DNA from: Planktothricoides raciborskii GIHE-MW2
GTDB taxonomy: Bacteria > Cyanobacteriota > Cyanobacteriia > Cyanobacteriales > Laspinemataceae
NCBI RefSeq assembly: GCF_040564635.1
Contig: NZ_CP159837.1
Location: 5,877,001-5,941,000 of the forward strand
Length of the DNA stretch: 64,000 nucleotides
Reading direction: 5' to 3'
The translations under genes were made by a program, and so were the position numbers. The notes under the pieces were generated by a model, which was not told the DNA's origin, ran no database searches, and worked only from the letters and a program-made list of their open reading frames with translations. This document shows, piece by piece, positions 16,073 to 24,874 of the stretch. Position 1 is the first letter of the stretch. Each line of letters opens with the position of its first letter.

Positions 16073-17160
16073 GTCAAGTCTTTCATTTCTGCTAAATAAC
16101 CGCGAGTTAAAAATGGCACATCCACCACTTCACCGGCAACATTTCCCACTTGTACCTTTAAGCCCAAACCTCCCGCTTTGGTTCTAATATAAGCCAAGGC
16201 AAATGACCCGGTGCTACTGTTAGTATAACTGGTGACGATACCAACTTTGTCTTCCCCAACCATGACCGCAGTTCCCGGTTCAACGGGGGCGGGTAGTTGC
16301 ACTCCCCAAAGTTGCTGTTTGACTCCTTTATAGGTGTTTAACCGGGCAATTGTTTCTTGCCCAATATAACAGCCTTTATCAAAAGAAAGGGTGTGCCATA
16401 ATCCTGCTTCTAAGGGATTATAATCTTCTGTGAGTTCACAATCTGGGGCAGGGCGTCCTTGTTCAATTCTTAACTGTTCCCAGCAATTTTCTCCCATAGG
16501 AACCGATCCCGTATTGGTGAGGGTTTGCCAAACCTTTGCCGCTGCATCTTTAGGCATGATTAAGGTGTAGCCTGGGGTGACTAAACCACTGCCTTCGGCA
16601 ATGCGTAATTGGCAGCCATTTAGGTCTATAATTTGATGCTTTGTTTGCTCAGAGAAGCTCAAATCTTTGAGTCCAAGCTGTGCTAAAAGATGGTGACTTT
16701 TTGGGCCAATTAAGCTAAAGATGGCGGTGGCGTCGCTGAGGTCTTCTAGTTCGACTTTATCTGCTGGAAAAATATAGCGATCGAGCAATGGCATCAGTTT
16801 TTGCCGTCGGTTGGGGGAAACCAGGACTAATACGGTATTTTCGGTAATGTAGACCGTGGCTAGGTCAATGGTTCGGGCTGTGGAGGTGACAAATACGGTG
16901 TCACAACTTTGACCGGGTTTGAGAATTTGAATGTTGTTGGTGCTTTGGTTGTGTAAAAACCGCAGGCGATCGCCCCCAGAAAGTTGAATCAGTCCCCAAT
17001 GACTGCGATCGCAAAGGGCAACCGCTGATCGGGCTGCGGTCAAGGCTGCCGCATCATTACCAAAACTCATGGGGATATTTTCCCCAGCGCTAGAATCGGC
17101 AAAAATTGCGCCGGATGACTGCTGCATTGCGAGTAATTTTTGGTTCACTTCTTGGTTCAT
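16069..17160 (-). CDS. ygfZ: YgfZ/GcvT-like folate-binding Fe-S cluster repair protein
   Basis: A 363-residue protein of the GcvT-fold YgfZ family (IBA57/CAF17), which uses tetrahydrofolate to help mature or repair [4Fe-4S] enzymes. The signature KGCYIGQET is present near residue 260, with the family Cys in it. The N domain (SGGDRLRFLHNQSTNNIQ) matches the folate-binding region. Length is typical. Its stop codon is the end of a 12-bp repeat array, so the last residues may have been altered. The start ATG at 17160 has no strong ribosome-binding site. It is not a glycine cleavage T protein, because the gcvH/gcvP context and the KGCYIGQE replacement argue otherwise. Confidence 0.9.
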   Translation of the reverse strand: MNQEVNQKLLAMQQSSGAIFADSSAGENIPMSFGNDAAALTAARSAVALCDRSHWGLIQLSGGDRLRFLHNQSTNNIQILKPGQSCDTVFVTSTARTIDLATVYITENTVLVLVSPNRRQKLMPLLDRYIFPADKVELEDLSDATAIFSLIGPKSHHLLAQLGLKDLSFSEQTKHQIIDLNGCQLRIAEGSGLVTPGYTLIMPKDAAAKVWQTLTNTGSVPMGENCWEQLRIEQGRPAPDCELTEDYNPLEAGLWHTLSFDKGCYIGQETIARLNTYKGVKQQLWGVQLPAPVEPGTAVMVGEDKVGIVTSYTNSSTGSFALAYIRTKAGGLGLKVQVGNVAGEVVDVPFLTRGYLAEMKDLT

Positions 17161-17264
17161 TTTTGATTAATTGATTTCCTCAATGTTTAGCTTCACCGTT
17201 TAGCTTCACCGTTTAGCTTCACCAAATGGGCTACTTTTTGATAGGTGAATTTAGTATTATGTAA

Positions 17265-17654
17265 TTAAAGGGATTTACTCGGTAAATTAGCGAACATTTT
17301 TTCTACTAATTTTTTGGCTTTTATTTCTAATTCATTCCAATTAACATCTCCGTTTTCATCAATTAAACTGGTGTCAATTTCTACTGCCTGTGTTTCTGCC
17401 TCAGCGTGGGTTTCTTTGTAGTTTAAAAAACAGATTTGATAGCAGAGTTCCCAAATATCAAATGTCACCTGATTCTCCCCTAGATTCAAACATAAAAGAT
17501 AACCAGGAACGGGGGTTTGCACATTTTCATAAGTCCCTTCCCACGGGGAATCTTCCAGATACTTACGGATATTATCCAGTAAACGAATCAAGCAAGGTTG
17601 CATTAATAATTCGGCTTGTTGCCATGCCAAGGAATTTTTAAATTTAGGTTTCAT
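17265..17654 (-). CDS. Conserved hypothetical protein, 129 residues
   Basis: I do not recognise a named domain. The protein begins MKPKFKNSLAWQQAELLMQP, has a mixed central segment (VPGYLLCLNLGENQVTFDIWELCYQ) and an acidic then helical C terminus (INWNELE-like, KAKKLVEKMFANLP). No signal peptide or membrane segment. Codon use resembles its neighbours and it contains several GATATTTG/GGATATC-type native stretches rather than repeats, so it is probably a real small cytoplasmic protein. It lies upstream of ygfZ on the same strand after ~100 bases containing a short TTTAGCTTCACCG triplication (17186-17222). Confidence 0.65.
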   Translation of the reverse strand: MKPKFKNSLAWQQAELLMQPCLIRLLDNIRKYLEDSPWEGTYENVQTPVPGYLLCLNLGENQVTFDIWELCYQICFLNYKETHAEAETQAVEIDTSLIDENGDVNWNELEIKAKKLVEKMFANLPSKSL

Positions 17655-17791
17655 CGTTCAAGGGTCTCATAAATATCATCAAATTTACACTGAATTTAAA
17701 CTGATCTCAAGCATCACTACCTGTTCAACTAGGATATCTCAAAAATGCCCTGCCGCCAAGCGGCTCTCTTGGCGAAATTTCCCTGGCTATT

Positions 17792-17835
17792 GAAAAAAGA
17801 ACACAGGCAAAAGTGAAAAAGGACTTTTGCCTGTG
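17792..17835 (-). terminator. Rho-independent terminator for the secreted-protein gene
   Basis: On the minus strand a perfect 13-bp stem (17802-17814 with 17823-17835, arm CACAGGCAAAAGT) with an 8-base loop is followed by a T-rich run TTCTTTTTTC. It lies ~95 bases beyond the stop codon of the gene ending at 17930. Confidence 0.85.
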
Positions 17836-17929
17836 GGATCTGAATTGCCAATTTCCCGGAATTCTGGAAAGTCCCGGTTCATTGAACCCCGGTTAATTGT
17901 TTGCCTAAATCCTATTTTGACTTAATTCC

Positions 17930-18703
17930 TTAATTGATCGAAGGCAAGGTCTCAATTTTAGACGGCAAAGTGGCTGGCTGTTTTATGTCAGTCTCAGATG
18001 GCATGGTGTTCGTTTCGGGGGATTCTGTTTCGGGGGATTCTGTTTCGGGGGATTCTGTTTCGGGGGATTCTGTTTCGGGGGATTCTGTTTCCGTGATTTC
18101 TTCCCTGGGAGGCAAATTATCCAGTTTTTTGCTTTCTTCTTTGGGGGTTTCCTCCGTGGGAACTACGACATCAGCACTTAGGGATGCATCAAAGAAATAA
18201 ACGCGATCGCAATATTGAATTTTGCTAGAACAAATAGTTTCAATTGCGATATTACTAATATTGCTGACATCGAGGGCTAAAACGACTCGTTCTCCCGATG
18301 ACACCGTATTGACGGAAGCTTGTTCGCCATCTAAATAGACAATCACTTGATTGGCAGGACTGGCACTATGTCGATCGCGCATTCCAAATTCCAACTTCAG
18401 ACTTTGGAAATTTTTTTTCTTAGATGTTTCAGTATCTTCACTTTGGCGGATTCTACAGGCGAGAGACGCAAATTGGCTGCCCGGTCCCAGAAACATCACC
18501 GATCGATAAACTTCTCTACCGACCGAAACATCTTCTACTTCCCGTCGCCATCGTCCAGGACTTTCGCTGACACATTGCGCTTCAAATAACCAAGCTAAAC
18601 GGGATTCGTCTTTTGCTTGGGCGAGGAAAGGACTTAAGGGCAGGATCGCAACCGACAGGACGCCAGCGGCAAGTAATTTAGCGATCAACTGGGTTGTTTG
18701 CAT
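17930..18703 (-). CDS. Secreted hypothetical protein with ETESP repeats
   Basis: A 257-residue exported protein. The N terminus has a Sec signal peptide (hydrophobic LLAAGVLSVAILPLSPF, cleavage near AQAKD). Residues ~30-170 form a domain with VYLDGEQASVNTVSSGE and VALDVSNISNIAIETIC, resembling the beta-sandwich NPCBM-like domains that bind cell-wall carbohydrate; this is a weak likeness. The C-terminal tail (~185-257) is acidic and proline rich, with five ETESP units from a perfect 15-bp DNA repeat. The tail may be a flexible spacer. A strong terminator follows. Function unknown. Confidence 0.75.
   Translation of the reverse strand: MQTTQLIAKLLAAGVLSVAILPLSPFLAQAKDESRLAWLFEAQCVSESPGRWRREVEDVSVGREVYRSVMFLGPGSQFASLACRIRQSEDTETSKKKNFQSLKLEFGMRDRHSASPANQVIVYLDGEQASVNTVSSGERVVLALDVSNISNIAIETICSSKIQYCDRVYFFDASLSADVVVPTEETPKEESKKLDNLPPREEITETESPETESPETESPETESPETESPETNTMPSETDIKQPATLPSKIETLPSIN
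18016..18090 (-). repeat. 15-bp tandem repeat coding for ETESP, 5 copies
   Basis: Five identical units (plus-strand CGGGGGATTCTGTTT) lie in the tail of the secreted-protein gene. The unit length is a multiple of three, so copy number can change without a frameshift. Confidence 0.95.
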
Positions 18704-18877
18704 AGGGGAAAAGAAAAGCTAACAGATTTTAAATTCTCTGATCATATCGAATCTATTTCCAGGGGATCGCCACCGAGCGGATTTCTTTAGCCGTTGATGA
18801 TTGGCGATCAGGGTTTTCCCGTCTAGTCTGGAAGGTTGAATCCTCAGAACCCAGACCAGACTGAGGTTGAATGATGT

Positions 18878-18985
18878 TTATTTTTTACTCGTAAACACGG
18901 TGGTAAACATCATCAGCATTCCACCGAGGAATAGCGCGATCGCCAATCCACCCGCAATCCAATTTTCTAGTTCAGTAATTTCCAT
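18878..18985 (-). CDS. 35-residue single-pass membrane protein
   Basis: The small frame reads MEITELENWIAGGLAIALFL then GGMLMMFTTVFTSKK. It has an acidic N terminus, one hydrophobic helix (~10-30) and a basic C-terminal end, a form typical of the small subunits of photosynthetic or respiratory complexes. It does not match the PsbM, PsbT, PsbX, PsaM, PetL, PetM or PetN sequences that I know. No clear Shine-Dalgarno is seen. It occupies an otherwise empty stretch between two longer genes. Reality is plausible but unproven. Confidence 0.5.
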   Translation of the reverse strand: MEITELENWIAGGLAIALFLGGMLMMFTTVFTSKK

Positions 18986-19185
18986 GAGAGGTCGTTGCAC
19001 TCTTTTAGATACTCTTACTTATTATCATCTCATAGTGATCGCCTGCTTGAACCTATTACTGAGTCTTCGGATGCCCAAGTAGGCGATCGCGGTGAATCCT
19101 TGAGACCTCGTGGCTGATGTTTTCTCGGAAATACAGCCGTGTTTCGGCTCTGATTTACTGATGTTCTTTTAACTGACATTAACCA

Positions 19186-19596
19186 TTGACTGAAATGATT
19201 GACAGGATTTTTGCCTTTTCCCACACTCACTGCCTTGCCATTTGTGGCTTTTTGGTGCCCGCGAACCTGCTGGCCACCTTACAAACCATGATTTTTACCC
19301 CTTGGCCTCGATTTCGTTCACGGGTGCCGATCCTCGTCACCATTGCCAGCTTGTATGCCTTGGCGATGGTATTTCACGTTTTTACCTGGTTTGCCGTTGG
19401 GGTCGTGATGGCGCCGACCTTTATTTTGCTATTTTTAGCCTGCGTTTGTTTAACGATTAATGGTTGGGCGATCGCACATCCTACCAGTCTTAGTCAACTC
19501 TTACTGCAACTTTGGCACTGGTTGAAATTGTTAGGCAATCATTTGGCCATAACATTTCCCCTGCGTTCGGTACAATCTTCGGTGAATCCCGATTAA
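19186..19596 (+). CDS. Hypothetical membrane protein, 136 residues
   Basis: A predicted inner-membrane protein with three hydrophobic segments: HCLAICGFLVPANLLATLQTM (~14-35), ILVTIASLYALAMVFHVFTWF (~48-70) and VVMAPTFILLFLACVCLTINGW (~73-94). These are followed by an amphipathic C-terminal part. Two ATGs in frame (19186 and 19195) could start it. No domain recognised. A repeat element with terminal inverted repeats begins immediately after its stop codon. Confidence 0.65.
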   Translation: MTEMIDRIFAFSHTHCLAICGFLVPANLLATLQTMIFTPWPRFRSRVPILVTIASLYALAMVFHVFTWFAVGVVMAPTFILLFLACVCLTINGWAIAHPTSLSQLLLQLWHWLKLLGNHLAITFPLRSVQSSVNPD

Positions 19597-19597
19597 C

Positions 19598-19699
19598 CGA
19601 CAGGATTTACGCAGAAACCGGGTAATTGACGAAAATCTCTGTAATCCCACCAAAATTGTCATAGAAACCCGGTTTCTAGATCATGCGTAAATCCTGTCG
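19598..19699. repeat. 102-bp element with 16-bp terminal inverted repeats
   Basis: CGACAGGATTTACGCA (19598-19613) and its exact complement (19684-19699) bracket two copies of the AAACCCGGTTTC element, one truncated (19613-19622) and one full (19664-19676). A related element is at 40327-40415. It has no coding capacity and resembles a miniature transposable element. No target duplication is evident. Confidence 0.8.
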
Positions 19700-19779
19700 C
19701 TCAAATTAATTTGCTCAAATTAATTTGCTCAAATTAATTCAAAGTCAATCACAAAGTCAAACACAAATTTTAGCCCACG

Positions 19780-20031
19780 ATGAAAGATAAACTTTTGAAT
19801 GGATTAAACATATTCTTAATGGTCGATGTATTCTTCGTACTATTAAGCTTTTTTTGGTTTGCGATCGCCCTGGTCGGTCGTTCCATTGGCGTTCCCCTAG
19901 GGTTTGACCTTTGGTATAGCCTCTGGGAGCCGGTTTTTACCCCCGCGATCGGCATTCTCATGGCCGGTGCCATTCTCACCGGCATCATTAACTGGATTTC
20001 TAAAAGGCTTAGTTCCCCCACCGCCAAATAA
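19780..20031 (+). CDS. Small hypothetical membrane protein, 83 residues
   Basis: Two hydrophobic segments, FLMVDVFFVLLSFFWFAIAL (~12-31) and PAIGILMAGAILTGIINWI (~55-73), are joined by a loop containing GVPLGFDLWYSLWEP. The shape is that of a short two-pass membrane protein found in cyanobacteria without assigned function. Clean start ATG, own spacing from neighbours, no repeat content. It lies upstream of the Ser/Thr kinase gene but 280 bases away, so co-transcription is uncertain. Confidence 0.65.
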   Translation: MKDKLLNGLNIFLMVDVFFVLLSFFWFAIALVGRSIGVPLGFDLWYSLWEPVFTPAIGILMAGAILTGIINWISKRLSSPTAK

Positions 20032-20310
20032 CCAGTTCAGTCACAATATTCCCTGTAGGGACACGGGCTTTCGCCGTGTCCTTATTTACATATATCTTAA
20101 TCTATATCTAATACAAATTAAAAAAAAATTGCTCCAATTCTAAAGTTTATTTTGGCGCAATCATTGCCCACCTAATGCTAACTATTGTAAATAATAGAAG
20201 TTTTTTACCAGCCTAAAAAATATAAACTTTCTTTAAAAAACGTAACATCATTACCCCAATCAAAATTTTAACGTTAAATTAGAAAAAATGGGTTTACAGG
20301 GAAAAAAGCC

Positions 20311-21498
20311 ATGCTTGCGATCGATCAAATCATCCAAGACCGTTATCAACTCCAAGGGCAATTAAGTGATAATCCCGTCCGGCAAACTTGGCTGGCCAGA
20401 GATTTATCAGCCACGGAAATTGAGCGACAATTAGTGGTGATAAAATTCTTAGCATTTGGTGGCCTAGTCCAGTGGGAACACTTAAAACTATTTGAACGAG
20501 AAGCCAACGTATTAAAACAACTGGATTATCCGCGCATTCCCAAATATTATGATTATTTTCATCTCGATGACCAAACCCTTTGGTTTGGCTTAGTCCAGCA
20601 ATATATACCAGGTAAATCCCTAAAACAATTACAAATTGAAGGGAAACGCTTTACCGAATCAGAAGTGCGGGAAATCGCTAAACAAGCATTAAATATCCTG
20701 ATTTATCTGCACGAACTGAATCCCCAAGTTTTACACCGGGATATTAAACCCAGTAACTTAATTTTGGACAACAAAGGTTGCCTTTACTTAATTGATTTTG
20801 GTTCGGTGCAAGATTCATCTCCTGGGATAGGATCTACTTTCACCGTCGTCGGCACATTCGGTTATGCCCCAATGGAACAATATGGCGGCAGAACTGTCCC
20901 CGCTTCTGACCTTTATGCCCTCGGTGCCACCTTAATTCATTTACTCAGTGGCACTTCACCTGCAGATTTACCCCAATATGATGCCCATATTCAATTTCGT
21001 CATTTAGTTAATGCTAGTCCCAGCTTTTTGCAGTGGCTAGAAATGCTAACCGAACCATCCGTAGAAAAACGCCCAAACTCTGCTCGTGAAGCGAAAAATA
21101 TGCTGGAATCTGGCATTATTTTAAGTAAAGAAAATCCCGAAAAAGTTGCCAGTAATTTTGTCAATAATTCGGGACAAGGGGGTTTATTTGACTCCTCTGT
21201 ACCCGTCCCCGATGAAATTAAAGGTTGGAATTGGGGTGCTTTTTTGTTTCCCCAATTTTGGCCATTGACCAATCAAACTTGGATTGGATTGTTATCCTGG
21301 GCGCCGTTTATTGGGCCATTTATGACCTTTGTCCTCGCTTATAAAGGCAATGAATGGGCTTGGAAAAGTCGCAAATGGCGCAGTATTGAGCAATTTAAAG
21401 CCCACCAACGGGGCTGGACGATCGCCGGACTTCTGTTTGGGATTCCCGTATCTGTGGCTATTTGGGTCAGTGCGATCGCCTTTCTGATTGACTTGTAA
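20311..21498 (+). CDS. Membrane-anchored Ser/Thr protein kinase
   Basis: Hanks-type eukaryote-like kinase of 395 residues. The kinase domain (~11-270) has an ATP-binding lysine in LVVIKFLAF, the HRDIKPSNLIL catalytic loop, DFGSVQ metal-binding motif, and GTFGYAPMEQYGG with SDLYALGATL in the activation and F-helix region. The C-terminal ~100 residues contain WNWGAFLFPQFWPLTNQTW and three hydrophobic segments, a DUF2628-like membrane domain, so the kinase domain would face the cytoplasm. No extracytoplasmic PASTA domain. Substrates unknown. A strong hairpin follows the gene. Confidence 0.9.
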   Translation: MLAIDQIIQDRYQLQGQLSDNPVRQTWLARDLSATEIERQLVVIKFLAFGGLVQWEHLKLFEREANVLKQLDYPRIPKYYDYFHLDDQTLWFGLVQQYIPGKSLKQLQIEGKRFTESEVREIAKQALNILIYLHELNPQVLHRDIKPSNLILDNKGCLYLIDFGSVQDSSPGIGSTFTVVGTFGYAPMEQYGGRTVPASDLYALGATLIHLLSGTSPADLPQYDAHIQFRHLVNASPSFLQWLEMLTEPSVEKRPNSAREAKNMLESGIILSKENPEKVASNFVNNSGQGGLFDSSVPVPDEIKGWNWGAFLFPQFWPLTNQTWIGLLSWAPFIGPFMTFVLAYKGNEWAWKSRKWRSIEQFKAHQRGWTIAGLLFGIPVSVAIWVSAIAFLIDL

Positions 21499-21527
21499 CA
21501 TAAAGCGGGAGAATTCCTCACAAATCA

Positions 21528-21557
21528 AGCAGGGGCTGGTTTGAACCCGCCCCTGCT
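21528..21557 (+). terminator. Hairpin after the Ser/Thr kinase gene
   Basis: A perfect 9-bp stem AGCAGGGGC/GCCCCTGCT encloses a second short stem GGTT/AACC. There is no T tract, so termination is probable but weakly supported. It lies in the convergent space with pyk. Confidence 0.5.
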
Positions 21558-21655
21558 GAAACCTACCCCAGAATCAAGAATAACCAATAACGAATAACCA
21601 ATAACTGTCAACGGCAAGCGGAAACGCCACACGCTGATAGCTAATTAATAGCTAA

Positions 21656-23443
21656 TTAAGGAGTCAGAATCGTATCAGTTGAACTCGTACCCGTAGCACC
21701 GGAATAGACTAAACCCCGCTCGAGATCCATCGTCAGAATCGATCCTTCGCGAATCTTTTTCGTAGCATTTTTCACCCCCACCATCACGGGAATCCCTAAA
21801 CGCAAGCCAATGACGGCTGCATGGCTGGTGAGACTCTCTTCTTCAGTAATCACTCCGGCTGCTTTTCTAATCGCATCAATATAATCAGCGGTAGTTTTGG
21901 GGGCAACCAGAATTTCTCCAGGGTTAAAATTGGCAACTTCCAAGGGGCGATCGGCAACTCTAGCCCGACCACTAATCGACCCTTGACCCAAACCGACCCC
22001 TTTGCCGAGTACAGACGTGACCACTTCTACCTTAATTAAGTCAGTAGATCCCGACATCCCTTGCAAAGTACCCGCCGTCATTACCACTAAATCCCCTTCG
22101 GTCAGGAATTCGTTTTCCATCGCCACATTAATCGCCGCTTGGAAAGTTTGACCCGTAGAAGGTAAATCCAGGACTAGCAAGGGTTTAACCCCCCAAACCA
22201 CCTGAAGTTGACGCGCCACATAAACATGGGGTGTGATCGCCAAAATCGGCGTGTGAGGGCGAAACTTGGAAACATTCCGGGCTGTCGCTCCAGATTTTGT
22301 CATGGTCATAATTGCCGCTGCATGGAGTTGTTGAGCAATTTTCCCCACCGCTTGACTGATGGCATTGGGAATAGATAACCCGGTTTCTTGAGTTGTAATT
22401 TTACCGATCGCCTGATCCCGTTCAATGCGACAAGCAATCCGGGCCATTGTTTCCACCGCTTCCACGGGATATTTGCCCACCGCTGTTTCGTTGGAAAGCA
22501 TCACCGCATCGGTGCCATCCAGAATAGCGTTCGCCACATCGGAGATTTCTGCACGGGTAGCCCGAGGGCTGCTCACCATGCTATCCAACATTTGCGTGGC
22601 GGTAATCACCGGAATTCCCAAACGGTTGCAAGTAGTAATTAAGCGTTTTTGGATAATCGGCACTTCTTCAGCGGGAATTTCTACCCCTAAGTCGCCGCGA
22701 GCTACCATCACCCCATCGCAGAGAGAGAGAATAGCTTCCATTTGCTCAACCGCTTCGTGCTTTTCGATTTTGGCAATCACCGGCACATTCTTATCGGCAC
22801 TGGAGATAAACTCTTTGATTTCTAAGATGTCTTGGGGGTTACGCACGAAACTCATGGCCACCCAGTCTACTCCTTGGTCAAGACCAAAGAGTAAATCTTC
22901 CCGGTCTTTTTCCGTTAGGGCTTTAATCGAGAGATACACTCCCGGAAAGTTTACCCCTTTGTTGTTGGAAAGGACGCCACCAACCACCACTCGACAATGA
23001 AGATTACCGGATTCACGATCGATTTTGTCCACGAACATTTCCACCCGTCCATCATCAAGGAGAATGGTGGCGCCTTCGGGAACTTCATCGGCGAGGCGAT
23101 CGTAGGTGACACAAGCGATCTCTTGGTTGCAAGCCACGGGGCGGCTGGTTAGGATAAAGCTATCCCCTTTTTTAACCTGAATTGAGCCTTTTTCAAATTT
23201 GCCCAAGCGAATTTTTGGCCCTTGCAGGTCTTGTAAGATGCCGACGGGCTGATTCAGTTCAAAGGAAACCTGACGGATCAAGCGGATACTCCGCTGATGA
23301 TCTTCGTGACTCCCATGAGAAAAGTTCAGGCGTAAAGTGGTTGCACCTGCTTCGATTAAATCGCGCAACACTTCTGGTTTACTGGTTGCCGGTCCAATAG
23401 TGGCGACAATCTTTGTCCGACGCAAAAAATTTCGCATTTCCAT
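21656..23443 (-). CDS. pyk: Pyruvate kinase with C-terminal PEP-utiliser domain
   Basis: Converts phosphoenolpyruvate and ADP to pyruvate and ATP, the last step of glycolysis. The 595-residue protein starts with RRTKIVATIGPATSKPE. It shows the catalytic signature around IPVIAKIEKHEAVE, the MVARGDLGVEIP loop and MLDSM in the active site, then the C domain to ~470. Residues ~505-590 form an extra phosphohistidine-like domain (GEILVAPKTTADY...ESLTSHAAVIG) as in PEP synthase and in long pyruvate kinases of cyanobacteria and Bacillus; its His may be regulatory. A second ATG lies two codons downstream. Convergent with the kinase gene. Confidence 0.96.
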   Translation of the reverse strand: MEMRNFLRRTKIVATIGPATSKPEVLRDLIEAGATTLRLNFSHGSHEDHQRSIRLIRQVSFELNQPVGILQDLQGPKIRLGKFEKGSIQVKKGDSFILTSRPVACNQEIACVTYDRLADEVPEGATILLDDGRVEMFVDKIDRESGNLHCRVVVGGVLSNNKGVNFPGVYLSIKALTEKDREDLLFGLDQGVDWVAMSFVRNPQDILEIKEFISSADKNVPVIAKIEKHEAVEQMEAILSLCDGVMVARGDLGVEIPAEEVPIIQKRLITTCNRLGIPVITATQMLDSMVSSPRATRAEISDVANAILDGTDAVMLSNETAVGKYPVEAVETMARIACRIERDQAIGKITTQETGLSIPNAISQAVGKIAQQLHAAAIMTMTKSGATARNVSKFRPHTPILAITPHVYVARQLQVVWGVKPLLVLDLPSTGQTFQAAINVAMENEFLTEGDLVVMTAGTLQGMSGSTDLIKVEVVTSVLGKGVGLGQGSISGRARVADRPLEVANFNPGEILVAPKTTADYIDAIRKAAGVITEEESLTSHAAVIGLRLGIPVMVGVKNATKKIREGSILTMDLERGLVYSGATGTSSTDTILTP

Positions 23444-23953
23444 AAGCAGAAAGCTAAGGGATAGATGGGGATAAATGATAAATAAGGATTAATGGATCAT
23501 CACCAAATCCTGCGGATTTTTGTCTGGAAGTCTTTTAGAATAAACCATTGTGGATCGCCCCGCCCTTGATTACCCTTGATTACCGATGGAATTCCATCGC
23601 AGAAATTTGACCTGAGTCAAAATTTCTTCACCAGTCCGGCAGCTTAGAATATCATTGCCAGTTTCAGAGGCAAGAAATTCCCCAGGTGAGCCAAGGATTT
23701 CGGCGATCGCGGCAGGCCATCTTGGGGATGGGTTTGCTCGATCGCCGGGACACAAATCAGACAAAAACAACACAGTTCTGACAGATAGATGGGAGATGAA
23801 CCGTCGGGTTGAATTGAAAGCAACCTTATTAACTGTCACTGTATTTATAAATAAAACTTATAAAATGTTCACTTATAAATACAATTATTTACAAATATTT
23901 ACAAAAGTTTATATAATTCGGTTCATTATCGTATACTAAGCCTTAATTTATTG

Positions 23954-23960
23954 AAAGGAG
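23954..23960 (+). promoter_or_regulatory. Ribosome-binding site deciding the crtR start
   Basis: AAAGGAG ends 11 bases before the ATG at 23972. The longer frame from TTG 23951 would place this site inside the coding region, so the ATG is preferred. A TATACT box at ~23933 may be the -10 element. Confidence 0.75.
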
Positions 23961-23971
23961 TACAAAACAAG

Positions 23972-24874
23972 ATGCCAGAGGCCCAGCACCCCACGCTGAC
24001 GATTCCCAAGGAGTTTCTCGGGCCCCCTCCTGGCAGGATTAATCCCAACCTACTTATGTTTGTAGCCGCCGTGACTTTGGTTATCATGTCTACGATTGGT
24101 TACTGGCGTTGGGACTGGCCGGGGTGGTGCTGCTTTACGATTAATGTGATCGCGTTGCACCTGTCGGGGACAGTGATTCACGATGCTTCACACAATGCAG
24201 GGCATCGTAATCGTATCGTGAATTCCATCTTAGGGCATGGTAGTGCCTTAATGTTAGGATTTGCTTTTCCAGTTTTTACGCGAGTTCATTTACAGCACCA
24301 TGCTCATGTCAACGATCCTGAGAAGGATCCGGATCATTTTGTGTCTACAGGGGGCCCGTTATGGCTAATTGCCGCCCGCTTTTTTTACCATGAAATCTTT
24401 TTCTTTAAACATCGTCTCTGGCGAAATTATGAATTGTTAGAGTGGTTTTTCAGCCGGTTGGTGGTGGTAGCTGTGGTCTATGCAGCGATTCAATATGATT
24501 TTTTGCCTTATATCCTCAACTATTGGTTTTCCCCGGCTTTAGTGGTTGGTTTGGCTTTGGGATTATTTTTTGATTATTTACCCCATCGCCCTTTTGAAGA
24601 GCGCGATCGCTGGAAAAATGCCAGAGTTTATCCCAGTGCCATTCTTAATATCTTAATCTTGGGGCAAAATTATCATTTAGTCCATCATTTGTGGCCATCT
24701 ATTCCCTGGTACAAATACCGTCCCGCCTATCATGCGATGAAACCACTTTTAGATGCTAAAGGAAGTCCACAATCTTTAGGCTTGCTCCAAGGGAAAGACT
24801 TTTTTAGCTTTATTTATGACATTTTTTTGGGAATTAGGTTCCATCATTCTAAATCTAAGGAAAAAGTCTCATAA
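23972..24874 (+). CDS. crtR: Beta-carotene hydroxylase CrtR
   Basis: Membrane fatty-acid-desaturase-like di-iron hydroxylase that makes zeaxanthin (and contributes to myxoxanthophyll) from beta-carotene in cyanobacteria. The 300-residue protein contains the histidine boxes HDASHNAGH, HLQHHAH and HLVHH, and close runs to known CrtR such as GHGSALMLGFAFPVFTRVH and DPDHFVSTGGPLWLIAARFF, FFDYLPHRPFEER. Several hydrophobic segments indicate thylakoid or plasma membrane location. Monocistronic, with a strong ribosome-binding site and a terminator-like hairpin downstream. Confidence 0.96.
   Translation: MPEAQHPTLTIPKEFLGPPPGRINPNLLMFVAAVTLVIMSTIGYWRWDWPGWCCFTINVIALHLSGTVIHDASHNAGHRNRIVNSILGHGSALMLGFAFPVFTRVHLQHHAHVNDPEKDPDHFVSTGGPLWLIAARFFYHEIFFFKHRLWRNYELLEWFFSRLVVVAVVYAAIQYDFLPYILNYWFSPALVVGLALGLFFDYLPHRPFEERDRWKNARVYPSAILNILILGQNYHLVHHLWPSIPWYKYRPAYHAMKPLLDAKGSPQSLGLLQGKDFFSFIYDIFLGIRFHHSKSKEKVS

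Noticed and set aside
22376-22388. AACCCGGTTTCTTG inside pyk, similar to the AAACCCGGTTTC element
   Set aside because: Only one half-element, and the encoded QETG lies in a normal-length pyruvate kinase; probably chance.
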